Assembly: GCF_001598555.1 (NCBI RefSeq)
Contig: NZ_BCZE01000066.1
Span: 1 to 45,594, forward strand
Direction: 5' to 3'
DNA length: 45,594 nucleotides
DNA from: Novosphingobium rosa NBRC 15208
GTDB lineage: Bacteria > Pseudomonadota > Alphaproteobacteria > Sphingomonadales > Sphingomonadaceae
In this document: positions 30,566 to 37,991 of the stretch, one piece after another
Layout: each line of letters starts with the position of its first letter
Position numbering within the stretch: the stretch's first letter is position 1
Translations under genes and position numbers: made by a program
The notes under the pieces: generated by a model
What the model saw: the letters and a program-made list of their open reading frames with translations, nothing else
Told to the model about the DNA's origin: nothing
Database searches by the model: none

Positions 30566-33439
30566 TCAGAACTTCAGGCGGATCCCTGCCGTAAAGTAGC
30601 GCCCGACCGGATCATCGGTCATCGCCCAGCCGCCAAAGCCGCCCGGGCCCGTCGAGGTGCCGGGCGCATTGGCCACCGGCGGGATGGCATTGAACACGTT
30701 CTGGACGTTGACGAAGAACTCGCCCTTGCCCGCGCTCATCGCCTCGAAGCTCCACGAAGCATTCAGGCCAAGCTGGCCATAAGGGGCCACATGGTTCTGC
30801 CCGGCGGCCCAGACCACGGCAGGGTTGGTGTCGCCCCACAGCTTCATCGCATTGCGCCAGCGATAGATCGCATCCAGACGGAAGGCCTGCGTCACGTTGA
30901 AGCTGGCCGTGCCGGTGATGCGCCAGCTTGGGCTGGCCGTCAGGCCGTTGGTGCCAAAGGCAACGCCGCCCTGATCAACATCATAGACGCCCGGCTGGAT
31001 ATAGCGGATATGCGGCTGCCATGCCGCCAGACCGCGCAGATTGAGCGCGTGGTTGCCCAGATGGCCGCTGTAATTGGCCTCGAAGTCCACGCCGTAGGTC
31101 TTGATCTGCGACAGGTTGATCGGCTTCACATACCATGCCGTCACGGCATTGTTGGCGTCGCGCTGGATCAGGCTGCAATAGAGCGAGAGACCGCCCGTGT
31201 AGCAGCCGGTCTGGATGCTGGGCTGGAAGCCCTGAACCGTGGTGATCGCGTTGCTGATCTTGATGTTGTAATAGTCGACCGCCAGGCTGAAGCCCCGGAC
31301 GAAGTCCGGCCTGTAGACCACCCCCGCCGTCCAGGTCTTGCCGATTTCCGCCGTCAGATTGGGGTTGGATACATTGACCGAATTGACCAGCGTGCCGGTC
31401 GTGTTGCCGGGATAGAGATCCTGATTGCCCACCGGCACAACGCTGGTACTGGCGAACAGGTCGTTGAGCGTGGGCGCGCGGATGTCGCGGCTGATCGTGC
31501 CACGGAAGCGCAGCTCGTGGCTGACCTTCCAGTCGCCGCCGATCTTCCACGTCCAATAGGCGCCCACGGTGTTGTATTTGGTGTAGCGTGCGGCCAGGTT
31601 GACACTCAGATCGCGGAAGAAGCGCGCATCCCTGACCAGCGGCACGTTGGCCTCACCCGCCACTTCCCACACCGATTGCGAAACATGCGGGTTCGCGGGC
31701 AGCGTGATGTTGTTGTAGGTGGTGCTGCCGGTGGTGCAGTTGTAGCGCAGATTGGTGCAATCGGCGAACATGGTGGGCGTCGAGGTGCTGGTGGCCGCGA
31801 AGGACTGCATCCGCCATTCGCCCGAAATCGCCGTGGTGACATCGCCCGCCCATGTGGCAAACGGGCTGCCCGAGATCGACGCGTTCACGTCATGCTGGCC
31901 AGTGCTGGCCACATAGCGCGTGGTGTCCATGATGTAGGACAGCGAGGCGGCGCTGGCCGCCGAGGGGCCGAAGATGTTGAGCGGGGAGCAATTGGCGTAA
32001 GCCGCCGCGGTCGATGCCTGCGTCGCGGCATAGCAGGTCGCCACGCCGTTGACGTTGACCGCATCGAGCGCCGCGGCCAGCTTCTGGTTGTTGAGGTCAT
32101 TGGAGATGACGGTGGTCAGGCGGGAATCGCCGCGCACATAGGACAGGGCCCAGTCATACTTTCCGCCAATCTTGCCTTCGAGGCCGGCGGTGAACATCAA
32201 CTGGCGCGTGTCAACATCGTAGCGCGGACGCCCGGCCTGGGCCAGGATCTCGCTGTAGGTGAAGCTGGTCCCGGCCATCTGAGCCGCATAGGCGGGCGAG
32301 AGGAAGGCATTGCTGGTCGAAAGGCGCGTGCTGGTGGCAAGCTGGTAGGAACTGCCATAGGAAACGTTGTGCTTGAAGTTGCCGCTGCCCACGAAGAAGG
32401 CGTGTACATCGTCGCTCAAGTCATAATCGAAGCGGGCATAGAGCTGGTGCTGGCGCGTTGCGGCCTTGAGCGAATTGTCATAATAGCCGCCCGCGCCGCC
32501 GCTCTGCACACCAGCGCTGTTCGAGGCTGTGCCATTCACATACGGGCTCAGCACGCCATTGCTGGCAAAATACTGACCGTTGAGCGCGCAAGACGTACCG
32601 CAGCTCTGGATGCGCCCGCCAAAGGGGCTGGTCGAAATCGTGCCATTGGTGGTCAGCGTGTAGGGAGAGGCCGCCGTACCGGCACCCGTGACGACCGGAC
32701 GGTTGAGCCAGTCGCGCGAGGAGCGGCGGTCGATGCCAGCATCATTGCGGAATTCGTAGCTGGCCTCGAAATGGCCGCGCCCATCGGCGAATTTCTTGCC
32801 AAAGGCGATGGCCGCTTCCTGGCTGGCGCCGTCGCCATACTTCGAGATGCCGGCCTGGGCCTGCAACTTGAGCCCCTCAAACTTGGTGTCGGTGATGAAG
32901 TTCACCACGCCCGAGACCGCATCCGAGCCATAGACCGCCGAGACACCGCCCGTGACCGTATCGACCCGCTTGACCAGCAACTGCGGGATCACATCGGCAT
33001 CAACGATGTTGGTGAAAGAGGTGGGCGGAACGCGCTTGCCATCGAGCAGAACCAGAGTGCGCTGCGCACCAAGGTTGCGCAGGTTGAGTTGCGCGGCATT
33101 GCCATTGCCGCCCGAAACGCCGCCCGATGCGCCCGGATTGCTGAAGGCCCCGCGCGATCCCGAGAAGACCGGAAGGGTGTTGATCGATTCCGTAATGCTG
33201 GTCGGGCGCAGGTTCGTCAGCGCCTCGGTGGTGACGACGGTAACCGGGGTGGGGCTTGCATCGCCATTTTTCACCGTGCGCGAACCGGTCACAATGATAT
33301 CTTTGTCAGGAACGCTGTTCACATTTGCGGCAGCAACGGGCTGATCGGCCTGTGCCGCAGCCGTTGCACCGGCCTGAGCCAGGCCCGAAACGGCGAGCAT
33401 GCTTCCACCTGCCAAAAAGGCAGCGACCAATCTTTTCAT
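30566..33439 (-). CDS. TonB-dependent receptor
   Basis: This is a 957-residue receptor from ATG 33439, with GGAGG about 5 nt upstream. Signal peptide MKRLVAAFLAGGSMLAVSGLAQAG; TonB box DKDIIVTGSR at about 45-54; plug with LPVFSGSRGAFSNPGASGG and VDTVTGGVSAVYGSDAVSG. The C-terminus is RYFTAGIRLKF. It belongs to the same receptor class as those at 15637 and 24096 but is more diverged, and it lacks an STN domain. The downstream exported hydrolase follows in the same direction. A terminator hairpin at 33661-33684 separates it from the creatininase-fold gene, so it should have its own promoter in 33440-33660. Confidence 0.9.
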   Translation of the reverse strand: MKRLVAAFLAGGSMLAVSGLAQAGATAAAQADQPVAAANVNSVPDKDIIVTGSRTVKNGDASPTPVTVVTTEALTNLRPTSITESINTLPVFSGSRGAFSNPGASGGVSGGNGNAAQLNLRNLGAQRTLVLLDGKRVPPTSFTNIVDADVIPQLLVKRVDTVTGGVSAVYGSDAVSGVVNFITDTKFEGLKLQAQAGISKYGDGASQEAAIAFGKKFADGRGHFEASYEFRNDAGIDRRSSRDWLNRPVVTGAGTAASPYTLTTNGTISTSPFGGRIQSCGTSCALNGQYFASNGVLSPYVNGTASNSAGVQSGGAGGYYDNSLKAATRQHQLYARFDYDLSDDVHAFFVGSGNFKHNVSYGSSYQLATSTRLSTSNAFLSPAYAAQMAGTSFTYSEILAQAGRPRYDVDTRQLMFTAGLEGKIGGKYDWALSYVRGDSRLTTVISNDLNNQKLAAALDAVNVNGVATCYAATQASTAAAYANCSPLNIFGPSAASAASLSYIMDTTRYVASTGQHDVNASISGSPFATWAGDVTTAISGEWRMQSFAATSTSTPTMFADCTNLRYNCTTGSTTYNNITLPANPHVSQSVWEVAGEANVPLVRDARFFRDLSVNLAARYTKYNTVGAYWTWKIGGDWKVSHELRFRGTISRDIRAPTLNDLFASTSVVPVGNQDLYPGNTTGTLVNSVNVSNPNLTAEIGKTWTAGVVYRPDFVRGFSLAVDYYNIKISNAITTVQGFQPSIQTGCYTGGLSLYCSLIQRDANNAVTAWYVKPINLSQIKTYGVDFEANYSGHLGNHALNLRGLAAWQPHIRYIQPGVYDVDQGGVAFGTNGLTASPSWRITGTASFNVTQAFRLDAIYRWRNAMKLWGDTNPAVVWAAGQNHVAPYGQLGLNASWSFEAMSAGKGEFFVNVQNVFNAIPPVANAPGTSTGPGGFGGWAMTDDPVGRYFTAGIRLKF

Positions 33440-33452
33440 CAATTCCTCCCCT

Positions 33453-33468
33453 ATGCCGATTTCGGCAT
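33453..33468. promoter_or_regulatory. Palindrome in receptor 5' leader
   Basis: The 16-nt sequence ATGCCGATTTCGGCAT is symmetric except at the two central positions. It sits about 14 bp upstream of the receptor start codon, overlapping the leader. It could be a small operator or an RNA hairpin near the ribosome-binding site. Confidence 0.3.
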
Positions 33469-33660
33469 CGCCCCCAGGGCTGTTTCAGCATCCGTGGCAC
33501 ATGATCTGTGCTCGCCCGGAAGCGCTTTCAGATGCCCAACACGACTTTTATTCTCAGCCTCGCAATTACAGCCAAACGGCTGGAACCGCTCATTCATTTT
33601 CCGTTCAGCGGCATAATTTCGATAGAGGTCGGGTCCGGCACAGATCACCTAACCGTTGGA

Positions 33661-33684
33661 CAAAAAGCACATCTTCCATGTGCT
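33661..33684 (-). terminator. Rho-independent terminator of creatininase-fold gene
   Basis: Read on the minus strand, AGCACAT and ATGTGCT form a perfect 7-bp stem with a 5-nt loop, followed directly by a run of five T. It lies about 80 bp after the stop of the gene ending at 33767. Confidence 0.7.
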
Positions 33685-33766
33685 GGATGAATTGCCCCAC
33701 GGTCGGCCCCTGACATCGAGCGCATGTCACCTCCCGCAACAAGCGCCCGGTGCCCAGGCTCCAACC

Positions 33767-34657
33767 TTACTTTGGATGGGCGCGTTGCTGGGCGAACGCC
33801 TTTTCCGCCTCCGGGATCGTCTGGTCCGCCTTGATCGCCCGGATCACCGTCACCAATCGATCCGCCGCATAGCCGAGCAACGCCTTGCCACGTCCTGCCG
33901 AGGCACCGCTGGCATCCCCCAGATAAGACGTCGGAGCCTCGATAAAGCGCGTGGGTGCGGCCAGAACACCGGCAGGCAAAGGCAAATGGATCGAGCCTTC
34001 AGGCACGACAGGGTCGTCATGGGCCCGCTCGGGATGAACCAGATCCGGGCGGATCGCCATCATCAGGGCCACGCGCTCCTCTCCCCCATGCCCATCGGCG
34101 TCCGGCTTTGAAGGCTGCATGGCGGCAGGCAGTTTCGCATTCTCCGGCGTGGGCGGCGACATGCGCGGTGGCGCGGGATAGGTCGCATAGACGCTGTAGG
34201 GGTGCGGTTCATGCAAGGTGGACTGAATGAACCACTGGATCAGCCCCATGTTGCTTGAATGCCCGTTGGAAAGCACGATACGCGTGCAGCCATTGCGGCC
34301 CATCTCGCTGACCGTTTCGGCCAGCATGTCATATTGCAGTTTCGGGCTATAGTTGATCGTGCCCAGATGGTTGGCCACATCCGTCGTTTGCGCCACATAA
34401 TAGGCAGGAAAAATAACGAAGAACTCCTTCTTCGCCGCCTCGCCCGCAACGGCTCTCGCCATGAAGAGATTGGTGCCCATCGGGCCGGAGGGTCCGAATT
34501 TCTCCACGCTGCCCATGGGCAGGACGCAGACGCCTTGCGCCTCCTTGATCGCCCGCGCGAAATCGGCGCCGGTCATCTCCTCCCAATAAGGATTGCTGCC
34601 AGCCATGGCGGGACTTGCCGCGCAGAGGGCCAAAGCGGCGATCAGGATGGTCTTCAT
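33767..34657 (-). CDS. Exported creatininase-family protein with altered metal site
   Basis: This is a 296-residue protein from ATG 34657 (AGGGA about 9 nt upstream) with signal peptide MKTILIAALALCAASPAMAG. The creatininase fold is recognisable from VCVLPMGSVEKFGP, SNGHSSNMG and the later GHGGEERVALMMAIRPD. In creatininase the first motif is E-Q-H-G-P-H-L-P-x-x-x-D with metal ligands Glu34, His36 and Asp45. Here the aligned residues are Glu52, Phe54 and Asn63, so two of the three are lost. The ETS part of the later HAGxxETS motif reads RVA. The histidine of NGH (133) remains. It may have lost metal-dependent hydrolase activity or use a different chemistry. It follows the carboxylesterase by about 140 bp. 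Confidence 0.78.
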   Translation of the reverse strand: MKTILIAALALCAASPAMAGSNPYWEEMTGADFARAIKEAQGVCVLPMGSVEKFGPSGPMGTNLFMARAVAGEAAKKEFFVIFPAYYVAQTTDVANHLGTINYSPKLQYDMLAETVSEMGRNGCTRIVLSNGHSSNMGLIQWFIQSTLHEPHPYSVYATYPAPPRMSPPTPENAKLPAAMQPSKPDADGHGGEERVALMMAIRPDLVHPERAHDDPVVPEGSIHLPLPAGVLAAPTRFIEAPTSYLGDASGASAGRGKALLGYAADRLVTVIRAIKADQTIPEAEKAFAQQRAHPK

Positions 34658-34800
34658 GGCTTTGTTCCCTGGTTGCGGATCATGGCGGTCAAACCCTTGA
34701 CGATGGCCTCTTGCCCGCGGCACCTTGCCACCCGGCATCCTGCCCTGCGTATCCACACGCGGGGAATGCGCAACCACAGGCACCGGCAAGCGGGACCTGA

Positions 34801-36441
34801 TCACCACGCATCCTGTGTGGCAAAGAAGCGCTTCCAGAAGGCGATCCGCTGCGGTGTGGCGATGGGTATCCGTGCCCAGCGGTCGCCCAGGCTCATCACC
34901 TCCGATGTCTTGGCGTCATATTTGCGCCAGATGGGTAAGCCCGGCCCATTGGGATCGCCCTTGGCGATGATGTTGGCCCAATAGGATGACATGCGCTCGG
35001 CAATCGCGCGGTCCTGCTCTGTCCACGGCCGGTTCGCAGCATAAAGCGTGCCCAGCGTATAATTGATCTCCGCACCATGATAGGCGCCGCGAAGGGCGGC
35101 ATCGGGTCCGGGCGGCGCATGGGTCCAGAAATAGGTGTAGACGCCCTTTTGGGTGCCCTTTGTCCATTCACTGGCCCACAGCCAGGTGGAGATGCGGTTG
35201 CTGTCACGCGCGGCATCGTTGCTGGCACGGGCGGCCTCATCGTCGGTGGATGCGGGATAGAGCTTCAGGAACTCTGCTGCCATCGGGCCGAATTTGCTGC
35301 GCGCATAGGCGTGAAAATCGGCGAGGCGGACGTTGACCTGCGGGCTGCCCGCCCGCGGCGGACCCTTGGCTGCGCGTAGAGTGGCAAAGGCTGTTTCGGG
35401 CACAGCGCCGGTTTCATCCGCATTGTTGCCAGCCACGATGAGAACATTGTTCTGCGAGCGTGCGGCCATCGTGCCGCTGTAATTGCGCGGCAGAACATAG
35501 CCATCGATCACCGGGCGGAACAGCGGCGGTTTGGCCGTGGTGCCGGTTTGGACATCGCGATCGATCGTGGCGCTGCCCTCGATCAGCTTTTCCCATGGCA
35601 TGGCACGCAATTCGGCCGCGTTATGCGCGCCATGCGCGAGAGCATAGGCCTCGCCAGTGGCCTCTGCCTTGGGCAGGGTACGGTGCGACACCGAAAGGAA
35701 GCGCAGATCGGGATCACGCGGTGTCCGGGCATGGCTTTCCTGAATGCCTCGCTGGAACAGCCCCTTGGCCAGCGGCGACATCGCCATAAAGCCGACCGAT
35801 CCGGCGCCTGCCGATTGCCCCGCGATGGTCACCCGCCCCGGATCGCCGCCGAAAGCAGCAATATTTTTCTGCACCCAGGTCAGTGCGGCAACATCGTCCA
35901 TCAGACCGTAATTGCCCGAGCCATGGCCCGATTCCCGGCTGAGTTCCGGCGTCGCCAGAAAGCCAAGCGCTCCACTGCGGTAATTGAACGTCACGACCAC
36001 GACGCCCTTCCTTGCCAGCCCCTCGCCATCGAAGTTGGGGTCGGCTCCCGATCCGTTAAGAAAGCCGCCCCCATAAATCCAGACCAGCACGGGCCGCTTC
36101 TCGCCTGGCCTTGCAGCGCCAGTCCAAACATTGAGCGACAGACAATCCTCGCTCATGGCTGGCGGAGGCGGACCGAAAGGCTCGCGCGGCTGTGGGCAGA
36201 TCGCACCGAATTGCTCGGCCTTGCGCACGCCTTGCCAGGGTGCAGCCGGCCTGGGCGCGCGAAAACGCAGATCGCCCACCGGCGCTGCCGCATAGGGAAT
36301 GCCTTTGAACACCGTGATCGCCGGATCGCGAAGGCTCGATACGCCCTGCACAAGGCCACTTTGCGTTGCCACAATATGATCGGGTGCCTGGTCCGCCGCG
36401 CCCAACAACAGCGCGCAGCCCAACAACACAATACGTTTCAT
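34801..36441 (-). CDS. Type-B carboxylesterase
   Basis: This 546-residue protein starts at ATG 36441 with a strong GGAGGGGG just upstream; the open frame continues upstream without support. A short signal peptide (MKRIVLLGCALLLGAADQA) suggests export, possibly as a lipoprotein given LLGC. Carboxylesterase type-B landmarks are all present: FKGIPYAAAPVGDLRFRAP, EDCLSLNVW (98-106), oxyanion YGGGF, nucleophile GQSAGAGS (Ser210), Glu343 in NADETGAVP and His455 in AYHGAEI. It should hydrolyse carboxylic esters in the periplasm. It diverges from the PepSY gene at 36697 across a 255-bp spacer. The substrate is not predictable, but nearby tannase-like and LigAB genes make aryl esters reasonable. Confidence 0.87.
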   Translation of the reverse strand: MKRIVLLGCALLLGAADQAPDHIVATQSGLVQGVSSLRDPAITVFKGIPYAAAPVGDLRFRAPRPAAPWQGVRKAEQFGAICPQPREPFGPPPPAMSEDCLSLNVWTGAARPGEKRPVLVWIYGGGFLNGSGADPNFDGEGLARKGVVVVTFNYRSGALGFLATPELSRESGHGSGNYGLMDDVAALTWVQKNIAAFGGDPGRVTIAGQSAGAGSVGFMAMSPLAKGLFQRGIQESHARTPRDPDLRFLSVSHRTLPKAEATGEAYALAHGAHNAAELRAMPWEKLIEGSATIDRDVQTGTTAKPPLFRPVIDGYVLPRNYSGTMAARSQNNVLIVAGNNADETGAVPETAFATLRAAKGPPRAGSPQVNVRLADFHAYARSKFGPMAAEFLKLYPASTDDEAARASNDAARDSNRISTWLWASEWTKGTQKGVYTYFWTHAPPGPDAALRGAYHGAEINYTLGTLYAANRPWTEQDRAIAERMSSYWANIIAKGDPNGPGLPIWRKYDAKTSEVMSLGDRWARIPIATPQRIAFWKRFFATQDAW

Positions 36442-36696
36442 CCGCCCCCTCCAATGCTTTGCGCCCTTCATACCACCGATATGCGCCTTGCGGGCGATCG
36501 CACCAAAGGGCTTGGCGATCGGATTTCCGTTCGACCGCATGGCACGCAACCATGCCCAAAAACAATCGGAAGGCGTGAAAAACGAATGCCCCTCCATGCC
36601 TGCGGGCGCCTTAACTGCGGCGAAAATGCAGCTTCGAAACTGCCGCATGTCGCCGTGATGGAGAGATATGCACCAAAACAGAATGGGGAGGCAGAC
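36442..36696. promoter_or_regulatory. Divergent promoter region, carboxylesterase / PepSY gene
   Basis: This 255-bp spacer separates divergent genes. It contains an extended dyad at 36616-36647: outer arms TGCGGC and GCCGCA surround an inner near-palindrome GCAGCTTCGAAACTGC (36628-36643). The dyad is centred about 65 bp before the PepSY start, a reasonable operator position. No clear sigma-70 boxes are seen. Confidence 0.4.
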
Positions 36697-37902
36697 ATGC
36701 TCTATTGGCATCGGGCGACGGCATTTTTCGGGCTTATCATCCTCCTGTATGTCATCGTCACGGGCGTTGGTATCCAGCTTTCCGACATGCGCGCCCTGGT
36801 CACGCATGCCCCGGCGACGTCCCCGGACATGCTGATGATGCGCCAGCATATCTCGGGAACACCCGGCTTTGCGGTCGTCTCTCCGTCAGACTATACTGCT
36901 TCGGCTCTGCCCGCAGGGTTCGACTATGCCAGGGCCCTGCAACGAACAGCCTCGCTCGGCCGCGCAGCAATGCCCGGTGCGGCGCTCACCTTCGTCGAGG
37001 TGCGCGTGCTGGCCGGAAGGATCGTCGGTCATGCCAAGGTCGGGGAGGAGGATATGGCCTTCTACCTCGATGATGGCACGCGCCTGCCGGATGCAGATGT
37101 TCCCCGTTCGGTGGCCAATGAGGTCAAAGGCTCCACCCGCCATGCCTTCAAGAAGCTGCACCAGTTTCGCTGGGCCGGTCCTGTCGGCTCCTTCTTCAGC
37201 GGTGTAGCGGGCCTGCTGCTGGGCAGCCTGATCTTCACCGGCCTGTGGCACTATTTCAAGCTGCTCAGGCGCCGCCGCGCCATGGGCCGCAAGGCCCTTG
37301 TCTGGAAGGCGGGCGGCACGTGGCGCGATCTGCACCGGGCAACGGCGATATTCCTCTCCATGCCGCTGATCTGGATCGCGGGCACCGGCATTGTCATGTC
37401 CATTGATGATATCGGCGGCTCCATCCACCGGCTGGCGGGGACATCCACGCGAGCGGCAGGCGGCAGTCCTCCCGATCAATCCTCGCCATTGTCCGACCAC
37501 GAATTGCCGGACATGGCCAGGATCACGCTCGGCGCCTTCGACAGGGTTGAACCCGGCACAGGCGTGCGCGTTCTGCGGCTGCGCTATTATGCCCATTACA
37601 AACAGGGCATCGTCATCGCCGACGACGACAACACCAGCCAGCGCGTCTTCAATGCCGCGAGCGGCGCATCGATGTCTATGCAGGAAGCAGGCTATCCCGA
37701 TACCGGATTTCCCTATGGCTGGGAATGGCATCAGCGGGTGAAGCAACTTCACCGGGGCGATTTCTTCGGGATGACCGGGCGATGGCTGGTGACATTGGGC
37801 GGGCTTGGGCTGCTGTATCTCGGCGTCTCTGGGCCGATCATGTACTGGCAGATGTGGCGCCGCCGCGCGCGCAACGGGCGGATGAACCCTGTCTGGAAGT
37901 GA
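36697..37902 (+). CDS. PepSY-associated inner-membrane protein (paralogue)
   Basis: This 401-residue protein starts at ATG 36697 with GGGGAGG 5 nt upstream; the frame is open well upstream but lacks a better start. Four transmembrane helices match those of the PepSY protein at 9489-10694: an N-terminal helix after YWHRAT, a second after FKKLHQFRW, a third after WRDLHRATA and a fourth in GGLGLLYLGVSGPIMYWQMW. Both proteins have HQ/HR dyads at helix ends and end in a basic segment closing with WK. Unlike its paralogue it stands alone, divergent from the carboxylesterase. A role in inner-membrane reduction of an imported iron complex is possible by family, but context here is only hydrolases. 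Confidence 0.78.
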   Translation: MLYWHRATAFFGLIILLYVIVTGVGIQLSDMRALVTHAPATSPDMLMMRQHISGTPGFAVVSPSDYTASALPAGFDYARALQRTASLGRAAMPGAALTFVEVRVLAGRIVGHAKVGEEDMAFYLDDGTRLPDADVPRSVANEVKGSTRHAFKKLHQFRWAGPVGSFFSGVAGLLLGSLIFTGLWHYFKLLRRRRAMGRKALVWKAGGTWRDLHRATAIFLSMPLIWIAGTGIVMSIDDIGGSIHRLAGTSTRAAGGSPPDQSSPLSDHELPDMARITLGAFDRVEPGTGVRVLRLRYYAHYKQGIVIADDDNTSQRVFNAASGASMSMQEAGYPDTGFPYGWEWHQRVKQLHRGDFFGMTGRWLVTLGGLGLLYLGVSGPIMYWQMWRRRARNGRMNPVWK

Positions 37903-37944
37903 GCATGACAGCATGCCTTTCCCGGACATGACCCGATGAAGGCC

Positions 37945-37978
37945 AAGCACCGGCGAGGTAATCCCCGCCGGTGCTTTT
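37945..37978 (+). terminator. Rho-independent terminator after PepSY gene
   Basis: AAGCACCGGCG (37945-37955) and CGCCGGTGCTT (37966-37976) form a perfect 11-bp stem with a 10-nt loop, ending in TTTT. It lies between convergent genes, 43 bp after the PepSY stop. Confidence 0.75.
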
Positions 37979-37991
37979 AGCGGGCAAGGGA

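Larger units (their letters stand above)
33440..33766. other. Intergenic region, 327 bp
   Basis: This spacer lies between the creatininase-fold gene end and the receptor start, both on the minus strand. It holds a terminator hairpin (33661-33684) and a near-perfect palindrome ATGCCGAT/TTCGGCAT (33453-33468) just upstream of the receptor ribosome-binding site. It is less GC-rich than its surroundings between about 33541 and 33665. I see no coding region. Confidence 0.6.

Noticed and set aside
30791..33616. Open frame of 941 codons on the plus strand, opposite the receptor at 30566-33439
   Set aside because: It is a shadow: GC-rich codon bias leaves the antisense frame open, the product is low-complexity Arg/Ala/Gly-rich without domains, and the opposite strand encodes a clear receptor.
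35548..36696. Upstream extension of the PepSY frame across the carboxylesterase gene
   Set aside because: The start at 36697 has a strong ribosome-binding site and matches the paralogue's N-terminus; the extension is antisense to a real gene.
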